Shown here: positions 1 to 7,629 of the stretch, one piece after another | How positions within the stretch are numbered: the stretch's first letter is position 1 | Layout: each line of letters begins with the position of its first letter | Assembly (NCBI RefSeq): GCF_014641455.1 | Contig: NZ_BMHT01000001.1 | Location: 124,001-188,000 of the forward strand | Direction of reading: 5' to 3' | DNA length: 64,000 nucleotides | Source: Hymenobacter cavernae | Lineage (GTDB): Bacteria > Bacteroidota > Bacteroidia > Cytophagales > Hymenobacteraceae | Position numbers and translations under genes: made by a program | Notes under the pieces: generated by a model | Databases searched by the model: none | Seen by the model: the letters and a program-made list of their open reading frames with translations, nothing else | What the model was told of the DNA's origin: nothing

Positions 1-491
1 TCATTCGGCGCCACAAAGGCCGTGTCGCTGATTTCCCCTTTGGCGTTTTCCAGCACTTTGCCCCGGAAAACCCAGCCACCAGGGCTAGCCGTGGCAGGGT
101 CGAGCAGACGCTTGAAGCTATAAACAAAATCCTGCGCCGTTACGCGCCGACTTTTGCCCCCCGGAAACACCTCCGAATCGTGAAAAAACACGTTGGCCCG
201 CAGCACAAACGTGTACGTCCTGCCATCCGGAGAAATGTCGTAGCGACGTGCCAGCGCTGGCCCTGGCTTTAGCTGATCATCAAGCTCTACCAAGCCATTA
301 TAGAGCTGCGTCACAGCCCAGATATTCGCCTGTTTGTTGGCAAAAGCGGGGTCCAGCGAAGTCAGCGCCTCGGGCTGATTGTAGCGAAAAACACGTCGAT
401 CATTGACCGGCTCGCCTGGGCTGCCGCAGCTGGCTAACGCCATGAGCAACGCAGACGAGAACCCAGCAAAACGACGCGGAAACAAGAACAT
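1..491 (-). CDS. Peptide ABC transporter substrate-binding lipoprotein (partial, N-terminal part)
   Basis: About 163 N-terminal residues are visible; the gene runs off the left edge. The start ATG is at 491. The first 22 residues form a lipoprotein signal peptide ending in the lipobox-like LASC, with Cys22 as the predicted lipidated residue. The following mature sequence (YNQPEALTSLDPAFANKQ, then LYNGLVELDDQLKPGPALA and YDISPDGRTYTFVLR) is typical of family 5 extracellular solute-binding proteins (OppA/DppA type), which capture peptides or nickel for an ABC importer. In Bacteroidota such proteins are anchored in the periplasm. The ligand cannot be told from this fragment. No permease genes are in view. 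Confidence 0.85.
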   Translation of the reverse strand, partial: MFLFPRRFAGFSSALLMALASCGSPGEPVNDRRVFRYNQPEALTSLDPAFANKQANIWAVTQLYNGLVELDDQLKPGPALARRYDISPDGRTYTFVLRANVFFHDSEVFPGGKSRRVTAQDFVYSFKRLLDPATASPGGWVFRGKVLENAKGEISDTAFVAPN

Positions 492-526
492 GGGAAAGAC
501 GAAACAGTGTATATTTGTGCTAAACT

Positions 527-638
527 AAGCTGTTAGCAGTTAGCTTTCAGAACAAGTCTTTTCTTTCCTACTGACCAGCTAGCTCCTTTTTTTAGCTTTT
601 TCGTAAGCTAACAACTACAGTCAGCAGCTATTAGCTCC
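527..638. repeat. Intergenic inverted repeat of short units (heptamer element A)
   Basis: The left arm (about 527-549) carries AGCTGTTAGCAGTTAGC and the right arm (about 604-638) carries GCTAACAACTACAGTCAGC and related units in the opposite orientation. A pyrimidine-rich stretch lies between the arms. It resembles the elements at 1326, 25751, 26360, 32269, 48233 and 63809. An exact TATATTTG (-7 box type) at 510-517 lies just upstream. Confidence 0.5.
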
Positions 639-641
639 ATC

Positions 642-1322
642 ATGAACGTAACCTACTACGGCCACTCCTCTTTCCTCTTCGAAATTGAGGGCAGCAAAGT
701 GCTCTTCGATCCTTTTATCAGCCCCAACCCGCTTGCTTCAGCTATCGACGTAACCACCATCGAAGCCGACTACCTGCTGCTCAGCCACGGCCACGGCGAC
801 CATGTCGCTGATGCGGAAGCTATTGGGAAGCGCACCGGTGCCGAGGTTGTTGCTATTGCCGAAATTGCCGGTTGGTTTGGCAACAAAGGCCTGAAAGCGG
901 CTTATCCCATGAACATTGGCGGCAAGGTAAAGCTGCCCTTTGGTACCGTGAAGATGGTAGCCGCCGCGCACTCCAGCTCGCTGCCCGATGGTTCTTATGG
1001 CGGCTTGGCCGCTGGCTTTGTCGTTGAGGCAGAGGGCAAAACCTTCTACTTCGCCGGCGACACGGCACTGACCTACGACATGAAGCTCATCGCTGAGCAG
1101 CACAAGCTCGACTTCGCCCTGCTGCCTATCGGCGACAACTACACCATGGGCATCGGTGATGCGCTGATAGCCGCTGATTGGGTAGGTGCTTCCAAAATCA
1201 TTGGCATGCACTACGATACTTTCCCGGTGATCAAGATCGACCAGGAAGCAGCCAAGCAGCAAGCTCAGCAAGCCGGCAAAGAACTGGTGCTGTTGCAAAT
1301 CGGTGAGACGATTACTTTGTAA
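642..1322 (+). CDS. Metal-dependent hydrolase, metallo-beta-lactamase fold (UPF0173/YtkL type)
   Basis: The 226-residue length is normal for the UPF0173 family of small metallo-beta-lactamase-fold hydrolases. The metal-binding motif H49-G-H51-G-D53-H54 is intact. Further expected ligands are seen in AAAHSSS, in the aspartate of FAGDTALTYD and in the late histidine of GMHYDTFP. No signal peptide is present, so it is likely cytosolic. The physiological substrate of this family is not established. The gene is flanked on both sides by inverted-repeat spacers and precedes parA, but a shared transcript is not evident. Confidence 0.9.
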   Translation: MNVTYYGHSSFLFEIEGSKVLFDPFISPNPLASAIDVTTIEADYLLLSHGHGDHVADAEAIGKRTGAEVVAIAEIAGWFGNKGLKAAYPMNIGGKVKLPFGTVKMVAAAHSSSLPDGSYGGLAAGFVVEAEGKTFYFAGDTALTYDMKLIAEQHKLDFALLPIGDNYTMGIGDALIAADWVGASKIIGMHYDTFPVIKIDQEAAKQQAQQAGKELVLLQIGETITL

Positions 1323-1325
1323 AAA

Positions 1326-1410
1326 AGCTAGTAGCTGATAGCTGTTGGCTGTTAGCTTTTTTTGATCAGAACACGAAAAGCTAGGAGCTAACAGCCTAAA
1401 GCTAGCAGCT
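1326..1410. repeat. Intergenic heptamer inverted repeat (element B)
   Basis: The left arm (1326-1356) reads as 7-bp units AGCTAGT AGCTGAT AGCTGTT GGCTGTT AGC. The reverse complement of the right arm (1380-1410) reads AGCTGCT AGCTTTA GGCTGTT AGCTCCT AGC. The arms are imperfect inverted copies around a centre of about 23 nt with a T run. It could act as a terminator for the hydrolase gene. Confidence 0.65.
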
Positions 1411-1420
1411 CATCAATCAT

Positions 1421-2227
1421 ATGGGAAAAATTATTGCGGTAGCCAATCAAAAAGGAGGAGTGGGTAAAACCACCTCGGCCATCAACCTGGCGGCTAGCCT
1501 GGCGGCCTTGGAGTACCGCACGCTTCTGGTGGACGCCGACCCACAGGCCAACGCCACTTCCGGCGTGGGTTTCGATCCGAAAGACATCGAGAACAGCGTG
1601 TACGAATGCATGGTCGACGGCATCAACGCCCAGGATATTATCCTGAATACCAACATTCTGCCCCACCTCGACCTCATGCCCTCCCACATCGACTTGGTGG
1701 GTGCTGAGGTGGAGATGATCAACCTGCCCAACCGCGAGGAGAAGATGAAGGAAGCACTGCGGCCCCTGGCCGATCAGTACGACTTCATCATCATCGACTG
1801 CTCGCCGAGCCTAGGTCTGATTACGGTGAATGCTCTTACGGCGGCGCACTCGGTTATCATTCCGGTGCAGTGCGAGTACTTCGCCCTCGAAGGCCTAGGT
1901 AAGCTCCTGAATACCATTAAGATCATTCAGAGCCGCCTGAACACGGAGCTGGAAATCGAAGGCATTCTGCTCACGATGTACGATGTGCGTCTGCGTCTCT
2001 CCAACCAAGTGGTGGAAGAAGTGAAGCTGCACTTCCAGCAGCTTGTGTTCGAAACCATCATTCCGCGCAACGTGAAGCTGAGCGAGTCACCTAGCTTCGG
2101 CATCCCGGTCATTCTGCACGATGCGGAAAGCAAAGGCTCGATCAGCTACCTGAACCTGGCCCGCGAGATTGTGGAGAAGAACGTAGTAGCTGGTGAGCAC
2201 GAAGAAGCCGGCGACGAAGCAGCTTAA
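1421..2227 (+). CDS. parA: Chromosome partitioning ATPase ParA (Soj family)
   Basis: This is a P-loop ATPase that acts with ParB to segregate the replication origin region. The 268 residues include the deviant Walker A motif KGGVGKTT at 11-18 near the N-terminus, the A' motif [10 protein letters not shown] with Asp40, and the Walker B-like [10 protein letters not shown]. The short N-terminus without a helix-turn-helix identifies the chromosomal Soj/ParA class rather than the long plasmid P1 class. It is followed by parB, DUF5683, dapB and lepB, an order often seen in Bacteroidota. A terminator hairpin and a separate promoter lie between parA and parB, so the two genes may not always be cotranscribed. 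Confidence 0.97.
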   Translation: MGKIIAVANQKGGVGKTTSAINLAASLAALEYRTLLVDADPQANATSGVGFDPKDIENSVYECMVDGINAQDIILNTNILPHLDLMPSHIDLVGAEVEMINLPNREEKMKEALRPLADQYDFIIIDCSPSLGLITVNALTAAHSVIIPVQCEYFALEGLGKLLNTIKIIQSRLNTELEIEGILLTMYDVRLRLSNQVVEEVKLHFQQLVFETIIPRNVKLSESPSFGIPVILHDAESKGSISYLNLAREIVEKNVVAGEHEEAGDEAA

Positions 2228-2271
2228 TCTGCTGATTGCTGATGAGTTGAATTGCTGATTACTCTTTTACG

Positions 2272-2300
2272 AAATGGCAGGTGTTTTCACCTGCCATTTT
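2272..2300 (+). terminator. Rho-independent terminator after parA
   Basis: A perfect 12-bp stem AAATGGCAGGTG / CACCTGCCATTT has a TTTT loop and ends in a short T run. It lies 45 bp after the parA stop. The stretch 2226-2262 just before it holds single-arm copies of a TTGCTGA-type unit. Confidence 0.8.
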
Positions 2301-2445
2301 CATTTAAGCCAACCTAGCTTACTGTGTATTGGTGTTGATGAGCGTCATCGAACACTGCGCCCTTCTACGTTTCCTCTGCGCACCTCTGCGGGAAATGACG
2401 TCCGCAATGTGTACCAGCTTTCCATACCAGTTCATCCCAGCCCAA

Positions 2446-2475
2446 TGTTCCACGATTATTTCTGTTCGTGGAACA
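2446..2475. other. parS: Split parS-like site: two ParB half-sites 12 bp apart
   Basis: TGTTCCACG (2446-2454) and its exact reverse complement CGTGGAACA (2467-2475) are separated by 12 bp. Joined at the centre, the half-sites would give the palindrome TGTTCCACGTGGAACA, which matches the known parS consensus family (TGTTnCACGTGAAACA). The site lies in the parA-parB spacer, just upstream of the putative parB -7 box at 2505. ParB binding is inferred. Confidence 0.5.
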
Positions 2476-2504
2476 AAATTTCTGCTGCATCCCCGGCGTT
2501 TGTG

Positions 2505-2512
2505 TATTTTTG
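2505..2512 (+). promoter_or_regulatory. Putative parB promoter -7 box (TATTTTTG)
   Basis: This is an exact match to the Bacteroidota -7 consensus TAnnTTTG, 43 bp before the parB ATG. No TTTG is seen 19 bp upstream; the split parS-like repeat ends about 30 bp upstream. It would allow parB to be transcribed separately from parA. Confidence 0.5.
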
Positions 2513-2555
2513 AATCTTGCTTTCGCTCGGTGTTGGGTGAAAGCTGATTGTAGGT

Positions 2556-3506
2556 ATGTCAGAGAAGAACGAAGATAAAAACGCTCCCGCAGCACCCAAA
2601 CGGAAGATTGGTGGCCTAGGTCGGGGCTTGAATGCCCTCATTGAAGGTAGCTACGAGAAGAAAAGTGAGCGGGTGGGCCTTGTCCCGCATCCGGTCAACT
2701 CGGTCGGGATGATTCCGGTGGAGCACATCCAGGCCAACCCCTACCAGCCGCGCACGCACTTCGACCAGGAAGCCCTGCGCGAGCTAGCCGACTCGATTAA
2801 GCTTCAGGGTATTATTCAGCCCGTAACGGTGCGGCAGACGGGTACGAATGCGTACCAGCTCATCAGTGGTGAGCGGCGTTTGCAAGCGTCCAAGCTGGCT
2901 GGCCTCGATACTATTCCGGCCTACATCCGCAAAGCCGACGACCAGCAGATGCTGGAAATGGCTCTGATTGAGAACATTCAGCGCGAAAACCTGAATGCCA
3001 TCGAAATCGCCCTGAGCTATCAGCGGCTGGTGAGCGAGTGCAACCTGAAGCAGGAAGAGCTAGGCGACCGGGTGGGCAAGAACCGCTCGACCGTCACGAA
3101 CTACCTGCGCCTGCTCAAGCTCCCGCCCGATATTCAGATTGGTCTGCGCGACACGGTTATCAGCATGGGCCACGCTCGGGCGTTGATCAACATCGACGAT
3201 ATGGAGCAGCAGCTCACGCTATTTCACCGCATCGTGGATGAAGACCTTTCAGTGCGCCGCGTGGAGCAGCTGGTACGCAACGGTCTGGCGCCCAAGCCTG
3301 CCTCTGCTACCGAGCAGACTCCCGCCGAGCCTGCCGTGCCGCAAGTGCCCGTGGCCGAGCTGCGCCGCACCGAGCGCCACCTCTCCGACCGCTTTGGCAG
3401 CCGCGTGCAGGTGAAACCCGGTCCGCAGGGTCGTGGCGAAATCAAGATTGCCTTCGATTCTGTGGAAGACATGCAGCGCATTCTTCACATTCTGCAACCC
3501 GCCTAA
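2556..3506 (+). CDS. parB: Chromosome partitioning protein ParB
   Basis: ParB is a DNA-binding CTPase clamp that loads at parS and spreads on DNA. The 316 residues show the N-terminal ParA-stimulating region with GLGRGLNALIEG (20-31), the ParB/Srx domain with the CTP-binding GERRLQASKLAG (105-116) and ENIQRENLNAIE (139-150), and a helix-turn-helix around 165-190. A proline/alanine-rich linker (about 245-265) precedes a C-terminal dimerisation region ending near 316. The downstream DUF5683 gene starts 7 bp after the stop, which suggests cotranscription through dapB. Confidence 0.97.
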   Translation: MSEKNEDKNAPAAPKRKIGGLGRGLNALIEGSYEKKSERVGLVPHPVNSVGMIPVEHIQANPYQPRTHFDQEALRELADSIKLQGIIQPVTVRQTGTNAYQLISGERRLQASKLAGLDTIPAYIRKADDQQMLEMALIENIQRENLNAIEIALSYQRLVSECNLKQEELGDRVGKNRSTVTNYLRLLKLPPDIQIGLRDTVISMGHARALINIDDMEQQLTLFHRIVDEDLSVRRVEQLVRNGLAPKPASATEQTPAEPAVPQVPVAELRRTERHLSDRFGSRVQVKPGPQGRGEIKIAFDSVEDMQRILHILQPA

Positions 3507-3513
3507 TTTCGTC

Positions 3514-4239
3514 ATGAACATCAGGCTTCGTGGTCTAGGTATTCTGCTGGGGCTAGTCCTCGCATTAGTAATCCGTCCGGCATTTTCCCAAACTACTTTC
3601 CCAGGTGGTACATTGGGCAACTCCCTCGGAAATTCGCTAGGTAATAACACACTAAATAACAGTGTGCTAGATACTGCGCAAGGCCGACCAATCGCGAAGC
3701 GCAAGAAAGACACCGCCGCCGACTCTGCTCGCCGGACAGAGCGGCTACTGATCTTTCGCCTTACGAAGCCGGCGAAAGCGGGGTTGCTGTCGCTCATTTT
3801 TCCGGGTGGCGGGCAGATTTACAACCACAGCTACTGGAAGCTGCCGTTGGTGTACGGTGGTATTGGCGCAATTACTTACGCCGATTTTTTCTATCAAGTC
3901 CGCTACAAAGAGTACGCGAACAGCTTAGAAATCTGGCGAAGAACAGGGACTAATACCGGGGACCCAGGACCTAGGTCTAGCTTGGAAACTTCAGAAGCCA
4001 ACGTCAGAACAGGCCTTAATGTTTACCGCACTTCGCGCGACAAGTTCATAGCTTACTCGCTACTCGTGTATGGTGTTACGGCCCTAGATGCCGTGGTAGA
4101 CGCGCACCTGAGTGAATTCGATGTGAGCGACGACCTTAGCCTTCATTGGTACCCTACCCTCATTCCCATGCCGTCGGCGCTACCGATGCCCGGTTTGGCG
4201 CTTACGCTTAACTTAAATTCTAAACGCTCACCTAAATGA
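3514..4239 (+). CDS. DUF5683 domain protein, secreted or membrane-associated
   Basis: The start is placed at the ATG at 3514 because it gives an N-terminal signal sequence (ILLGLVLALVIRPAFSQ) and follows the parB stop closely. About 241 residues remain. The middle (AGLLSLIFPGGGQIYNHSYWKLP, then VYGGIGAITYADFFYQVRY) is the hallmark of the DUF5683 family, a conserved Bacteroidota family with hydrophobic segments and unknown function. The stop overlaps the dapB start as ATGA, which supports translational coupling. The position between parB and dapB matches the order known from other Bacteroidota. Confidence 0.88.
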   Translation: MNIRLRGLGILLGLVLALVIRPAFSQTTFPGGTLGNSLGNSLGNNTLNNSVLDTAQGRPIAKRKKDTAADSARRTERLLIFRLTKPAKAGLLSLIFPGGGQIYNHSYWKLPLVYGGIGAITYADFFYQVRYKEYANSLEIWRRTGTNTGDPGPRSSLETSEANVRTGLNVYRTSRDKFIAYSLLVYGVTALDAVVDAHLSEFDVSDDLSLHWYPTLIPMPSALPMPGLALTLNLNSKRSPK

Positions 4240-4955
4240 AGCTGCTGCTAATTGGCTACGGCAAAATGGGCAAAGCCATTGAGGTCCAGGCCGTAGCCCG
4301 CGGCCACCAGATTGCTGGTATCGTAGATCCGGCCCGCCCTGGCGTAAGCATCACTGACTTCGATTCGACAGCTGTCGACGCGGCCATTGAGTTTACGCAT
4401 CCCGACTCAGCTTTCAACAACGTCATGACGTGCCTGCGGCAGGGAATACCAGTTGTTTGCGGCTCCACGGGTTGGCTACATCACTTTTCAGAAGCGCAGG
4501 CTTTGGTGCAGCAAACAGGTGGTGCCCTGTTCTACGCCTCCAACTACAGCGTGGGCGTGAATCTGTTCTTCCACTTCAACGAGTACATTGCCGCTAAAAT
4601 GCACCAGTTTGGCGGCTACGATGTGCAGGTGAAAGAAATTCACCACACGCAGAAAGTCGACCAGCCCAGCGGCACCGCCCTCACAGCCGCGGAAGGCATT
4701 CTGAAGCACTTCCCGACCAAAACCACCTGGCGCAACGAACCCACCGAAGCGCCGCAGGAACTAGCCGTTCTTTCGGAGCGTATAGGCCAAGTGGTTGGCA
4801 CTCATATCGTAACCTACACCTCGAACGTGGATGCTATCGAGCTAAAGCACGAGGCTCACTCGCGGGAAGGCTTTGTGCAGGGTGCTTTGCTGGCCGCTGA
4901 GTGGCTGCCAGGGCGCCAAGGCGTATTTGGGATGAAAGAACTGCTGGGCTTATAA
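4236..4955 (+). CDS. dapB: 4-hydroxy-tetrahydrodipicolinate reductase
   Basis: This enzyme makes tetrahydrodipicolinate with NAD(P)H in lysine and diaminopimelate synthesis. The 239-residue protein begins with the dinucleotide-binding GYGKMG (7-12). The catalytic block HHTQKVDQPSGTAL (136-149) carries the conserved His pair and Lys140, and the Ser-Gly-Thr of the substrate loop. The length is slightly shorter than that of proteobacterial DapB, as usual in Bacteroidota. The ATG overlaps the DUF5683 stop by 4 bp. lepB follows 160 bp downstream after a spacer with a small hairpin. Confidence 0.96.
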   Translation: MKLLLIGYGKMGKAIEVQAVARGHQIAGIVDPARPGVSITDFDSTAVDAAIEFTHPDSAFNNVMTCLRQGIPVVCGSTGWLHHFSEAQALVQQTGGALFYASNYSVGVNLFFHFNEYIAAKMHQFGGYDVQVKEIHHTQKVDQPSGTALTAAEGILKHFPTKTTWRNEPTEAPQELAVLSERIGQVVGTHIVTYTSNVDAIELKHEAHSREGFVQGALLAAEWLPGRQGVFGMKELLGL

Positions 4956-5117
4956 TCTTTTGTGGGCAGCCACGTTTTCTATCTGTAAATCAGAACCTAG
5001 GTACACAGGTGCAGGCTCACGCAACATTCGCGTAAATAAGTAGATATTTACCAATCAGCGCCCGGTGCATCCGGGCTTTATCTTACTCGCTTACTCTGGC
5101 TTTCCACGCACAACGAT

Positions 5118-6287
5118 ATGGCCGTACAATCCTGGGAACAACGCACTGCTACTCCCCCTCCTCCCATCAAAAAACCCAAAGGCTTTTTCCGGGAATGGGG
5201 TGATGCTATTCTCTTTGCAGTGGTGGCGGCCACGCTTATCCGCTGGGCCACCTTTGAGGCGTATACCATCCCGACGCCTTCCATGGAGCACTCGCTGCTC
5301 GTCGGCGATTATCTGTTTGTGAGCAAGCTTCACTACGGGCCGCGCACCCCGCAGACGCCTTTGCAGGTGCCGCTTACCCACCAAACTATCTGGGGGACCG
5401 ACTGGAAGAGCTACTCCGATGCTATTCAGCTGCCGTCTTACCGGCTGCCGGGTTTCTCGGAAATCAAGCAAGGCGACGTAGTCGTGTTCAACGTGCCCTT
5501 CGAAAGCCAGCACCCCGCCGACCTCCGCACCAACTACATCAAGCGTTGCGTGGCCGTAGCCGGCGACGTGCTGGAAATCAAGGATACGCAGGTGTTTGTG
5601 AATGGCAAGCCCATGAACAACCCGCCCCAGAGCCAGAATCGCTACTACCTACAGGTGAATGATGTCATTCGCGACAAAGTGTTTCGTGACCAGGGCGTGA
5701 CCGATTTCAACAACCCGTCGGGCATTCCGCAGCCGCAGCCTACGCAGTTTGGCCCCGCGTACATCGTAGATGCCACGCCCGCTACCGCCGACTATTTCAA
5801 GCAGCAGTCTTTCGTGAAAGGCATTGTGCAGGATAAAAGCCCGGCTGGTCAGGCTGAGATGGACATTTTCCCCAATAACCCCGACTATCCCCACAGTCAA
5901 CCTAGCACCCCGGCCAAATTCAACTGGAACCGCGACAACTACGGCCCGCTGCAACTCCCAAAGAAAGGCCAGACGGTGCAACTCACGCCCGAAAACACGC
6001 CTTTCTACGAAAAAATCATTCTGCGCTACGAGCATAACGAGGGCGTTACGGTCCTTAATGGCGTGATTCAGCAGAATGGTAAGCCTCTTACCACCTACAC
6101 CTTCAAGCAGAACTACTACTTCATGATGGGCGACAACCGCCACGATTCGCTTGATTCGCGCTATTGGGGTTTTGTGCCGGAAGACCATATCGTTGGTAAA
6201 GCCGTGCTCATCTGGCTGTCAGTGGACCCTTACTCCGATTTCTTCCACAAAATTCGTTGGAGCCGCTTGTTTAATCTGATCGATTAG
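5118..6287 (+). CDS. lepB: Signal peptidase I
   Basis: This inner-membrane serine protease of family S26 removes signal peptides from exported proteins. The 389 residues contain one N-terminal membrane segment (about 27-44), the catalytic serine in IPTPSMEHSL (Ser55), the catalytic lysine in YIKRCVAVAGD (Lys142), and the late box GDNRHDSLDSRYWGFVP near 333-349. A region of roughly 180 residues between Lys142 and that box is much longer than in E. coli LepB; long forms are common in Bacteroidota. A hairpin GCCCGG-tgcat-CCGGGC lies in the leader (about 5060-5076). Confidence 0.96.
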   Translation: MAVQSWEQRTATPPPPIKKPKGFFREWGDAILFAVVAATLIRWATFEAYTIPTPSMEHSLLVGDYLFVSKLHYGPRTPQTPLQVPLTHQTIWGTDWKSYSDAIQLPSYRLPGFSEIKQGDVVVFNVPFESQHPADLRTNYIKRCVAVAGDVLEIKDTQVFVNGKPMNNPPQSQNRYYLQVNDVIRDKVFRDQGVTDFNNPSGIPQPQPTQFGPAYIVDATPATADYFKQQSFVKGIVQDKSPAGQAEMDIFPNNPDYPHSQPSTPAKFNWNRDNYGPLQLPKKGQTVQLTPENTPFYEKIILRYEHNEGVTVLNGVIQQNGKPLTTYTFKQNYYFMMGDNRHDSLDSRYWGFVPEDHIVGKAVLIWLSVDPYSDFFHKIRWSRLFNLID

Positions 6288-6303
6288 TCATCAATAAACT
6301 CAC

Positions 6304-6361
6304 AACCTAGGTACACAAAAAAGGCGTCCTGCTCAGGACGTCTTTTTTGTGTACCTAGGTT
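6304..6361. terminator. Bidirectional terminator, 58-nt palindrome with CCTAGG at both ends
   Basis: Every position from 6304 to 6361 pairs with its partner except the 4-nt loop around 6331-6334, with a single G:U pair. A GGCGTCCT core is flanked by A6/T6 and by TACCTAGGTT/AACCTAGGTA outer segments. It serves the convergent lepB and ung genes. Confidence 0.85.
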
Positions 6362-6368
6362 GGGCTAG

Positions 6369-7034
6369 CTACCACTGAATTGGCGTTTGGCCGTGCTGTT
6401 CCAGGTAGGCGTTTGTCTTGCTGAAGGGCCTGGAGCCGAAGAATCCCCGGTCGGCGGCGTAGGGAGAAGGATGCGCCGCTTTGAGCACGAGGTGCTTGCT
6501 ACCGTCAATGATTTCACCTTTTTTCTGCGCGTAGGCGCCCCACAGAATGAATACGACGTGCTCCTTCTGCTCCGATATTTTCTGAATAACGGCATCGGTA
6601 AACTGCTCCCAGCCCTTTTTCTGGTGCGAGCCTGGCTCACTAGCTCGCACAGTGAGCGTGGCGTTGAGCAGTAAAACACCTTGCTGCGCCCAGCGGTCGA
6701 GGTTGCCATCGGGGGCGGGCGGTGTGCCGGGCAGGTCGTCGTGCAGCTCCTTGAAGATATTCTGGAGCGACGGGGGCGTGCGTACGCCGTGCGCCACGGA
6801 GAAAGACAGACCGTGGGCCTGTCCGCGTCCGTGGTACGGGTCCTGACCTAGGATCACCACTTTGGTTTTGTCGAACGGGCAGGCTTCAAACGCGTGAAAT
6901 ATCTGCGGGCCAGGTGGATACACGGTCGTGGTAGCGTACTCGCCCCGAATGAAAGCCGTCAGGTGTTGAAAATATGGCTTTTCAAACTCATCTTGTAGTA
7001 CGCGCTGCCAGCTTTCTTCTATCTTTACAGACAT
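6369..7034 (-). CDS. ung: Uracil-DNA glycosylase (family 1)
   Basis: Ung excises uracil from DNA in base-excision repair. The 221-residue protein has all family-1 signatures: the water-activating GQDPYH (63-68, catalytic Asp65) followed by GRGQAHGLSFSV, the uracil-binding LLNATLTVRASEPGSH, and the C-terminal DNA-intercalation motif AHPSPYAADRGFFGSRPFS. The length equals the family norm. It is a single gene convergent with lepB and divergent from apaG. Confidence 0.97.
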   Translation of the reverse strand: MSVKIEESWQRVLQDEFEKPYFQHLTAFIRGEYATTTVYPPGPQIFHAFEACPFDKTKVVILGQDPYHGRGQAHGLSFSVAHGVRTPPSLQNIFKELHDDLPGTPPAPDGNLDRWAQQGVLLLNATLTVRASEPGSHQKKGWEQFTDAVIQKISEQKEHVVFILWGAYAQKKGEIIDGSKHLVLKAAHPSPYAADRGFFGSRPFSKTNAYLEQHGQTPIQW

Positions 7035-7134
7035 GGAATATGTAATTTTTTAAGGAGTCAGCTTACCTTTTTAGGGCTAAGCTGCGTAGATAAACCAAAT
7101 TCCGGCCACGGCTGTTTGTCTTTTACTGAACTGA

Positions 7135-7530
7135 ATGAGAGCCATGAATACCACGACCACGCAAGGCGTCACGGTTAGCGTCACAACAAATTATCTACCC
7201 GACTATTCCAGCCCTAGCCAGGAACACTACGTGTTTGCCTACAAAATTGATATTCGCAACAATAGCGAATATACGGTGAAGCTGCTACGCCGGCACTGGC
7301 ACATTCATGATGCCAATGGTGTCGTGCGCGAAGTAGAAGGGGAAGGCGTTGTAGGGCAGCAGCCTGTGCTGGAGCCCGGCGACTCGCACCAATATGTATC
7401 GGGTTGCAACCTTAAGAGCGGCCTGGGCAAAATGTGCGGCACTTATCAGATGGAACGTCTCGTGGACGGCCGTAGCTTTATGGTAGAAATTCCTGAGTTC
7501 ACGCTGGTAGTCCCCTACCGTCTGAATTAG
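7135..7530 (+). CDS. apaG: ApaG domain protein
   Basis: ApaG is a small beta-sandwich (fibronectin III-like) protein. It has been linked to Co2+/Mg2+ handling in enterobacteria, and its biochemical role is unsettled. The 131 residues contain the family core: YVFAYKIDIRNNSEYTVKLLRRHWHIHDANG in segments, VVGQQPVLEPGDSHQY, and the closing GTYQMERLVDGRSF and IPEFTLVVPYRLN. Translation may begin at 7135 or at the second ATG at 7144; neither has a Shine-Dalgarno sequence. No partner ksgA or apaH is adjacent. Confidence 0.93.
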   Translation: MRAMNTTTTQGVTVSVTTNYLPDYSSPSQEHYVFAYKIDIRNNSEYTVKLLRRHWHIHDANGVVREVEGEGVVGQQPVLEPGDSHQYVSGCNLKSGLGKMCGTYQMERLVDGRSFMVEIPEFTLVVPYRLN

Positions 7531-7538
7531 TATTTTTG
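7531..7538 (+). promoter_or_regulatory. Putative -7 box TATTTTTG
   Basis: This exact TAnnTTTG match starts right after the apaG stop codon, 92 bp before the methyltransferase start. No matching upstream TTG is seen at the standard spacing, so support is moderate to weak. Confidence 0.35.
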
Positions 7539-7629
7539 GTACCCGATACTTAGTTAGCAGTGTTTAGCGAACAGGAAATCCTTGATTTTGCTATCTCCGC
7601 ACTAAGCACGGTTACCTAAGCACCAGAAA

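Noticed and set aside
738..1298. Long reading frame on the minus strand opposite the metal-dependent hydrolase
   Set aside because: It is a shadow of the strongly supported plus-strand gene; it has no recognisable motif and its frame is set by codon bias of the real gene.
2274..2595. Reading frames of 60-80 codons between parA and parB
   Set aside because: They overlap the parA terminator, the split parS-like repeat and the parB promoter, lack family motifs, and look like chance frames.
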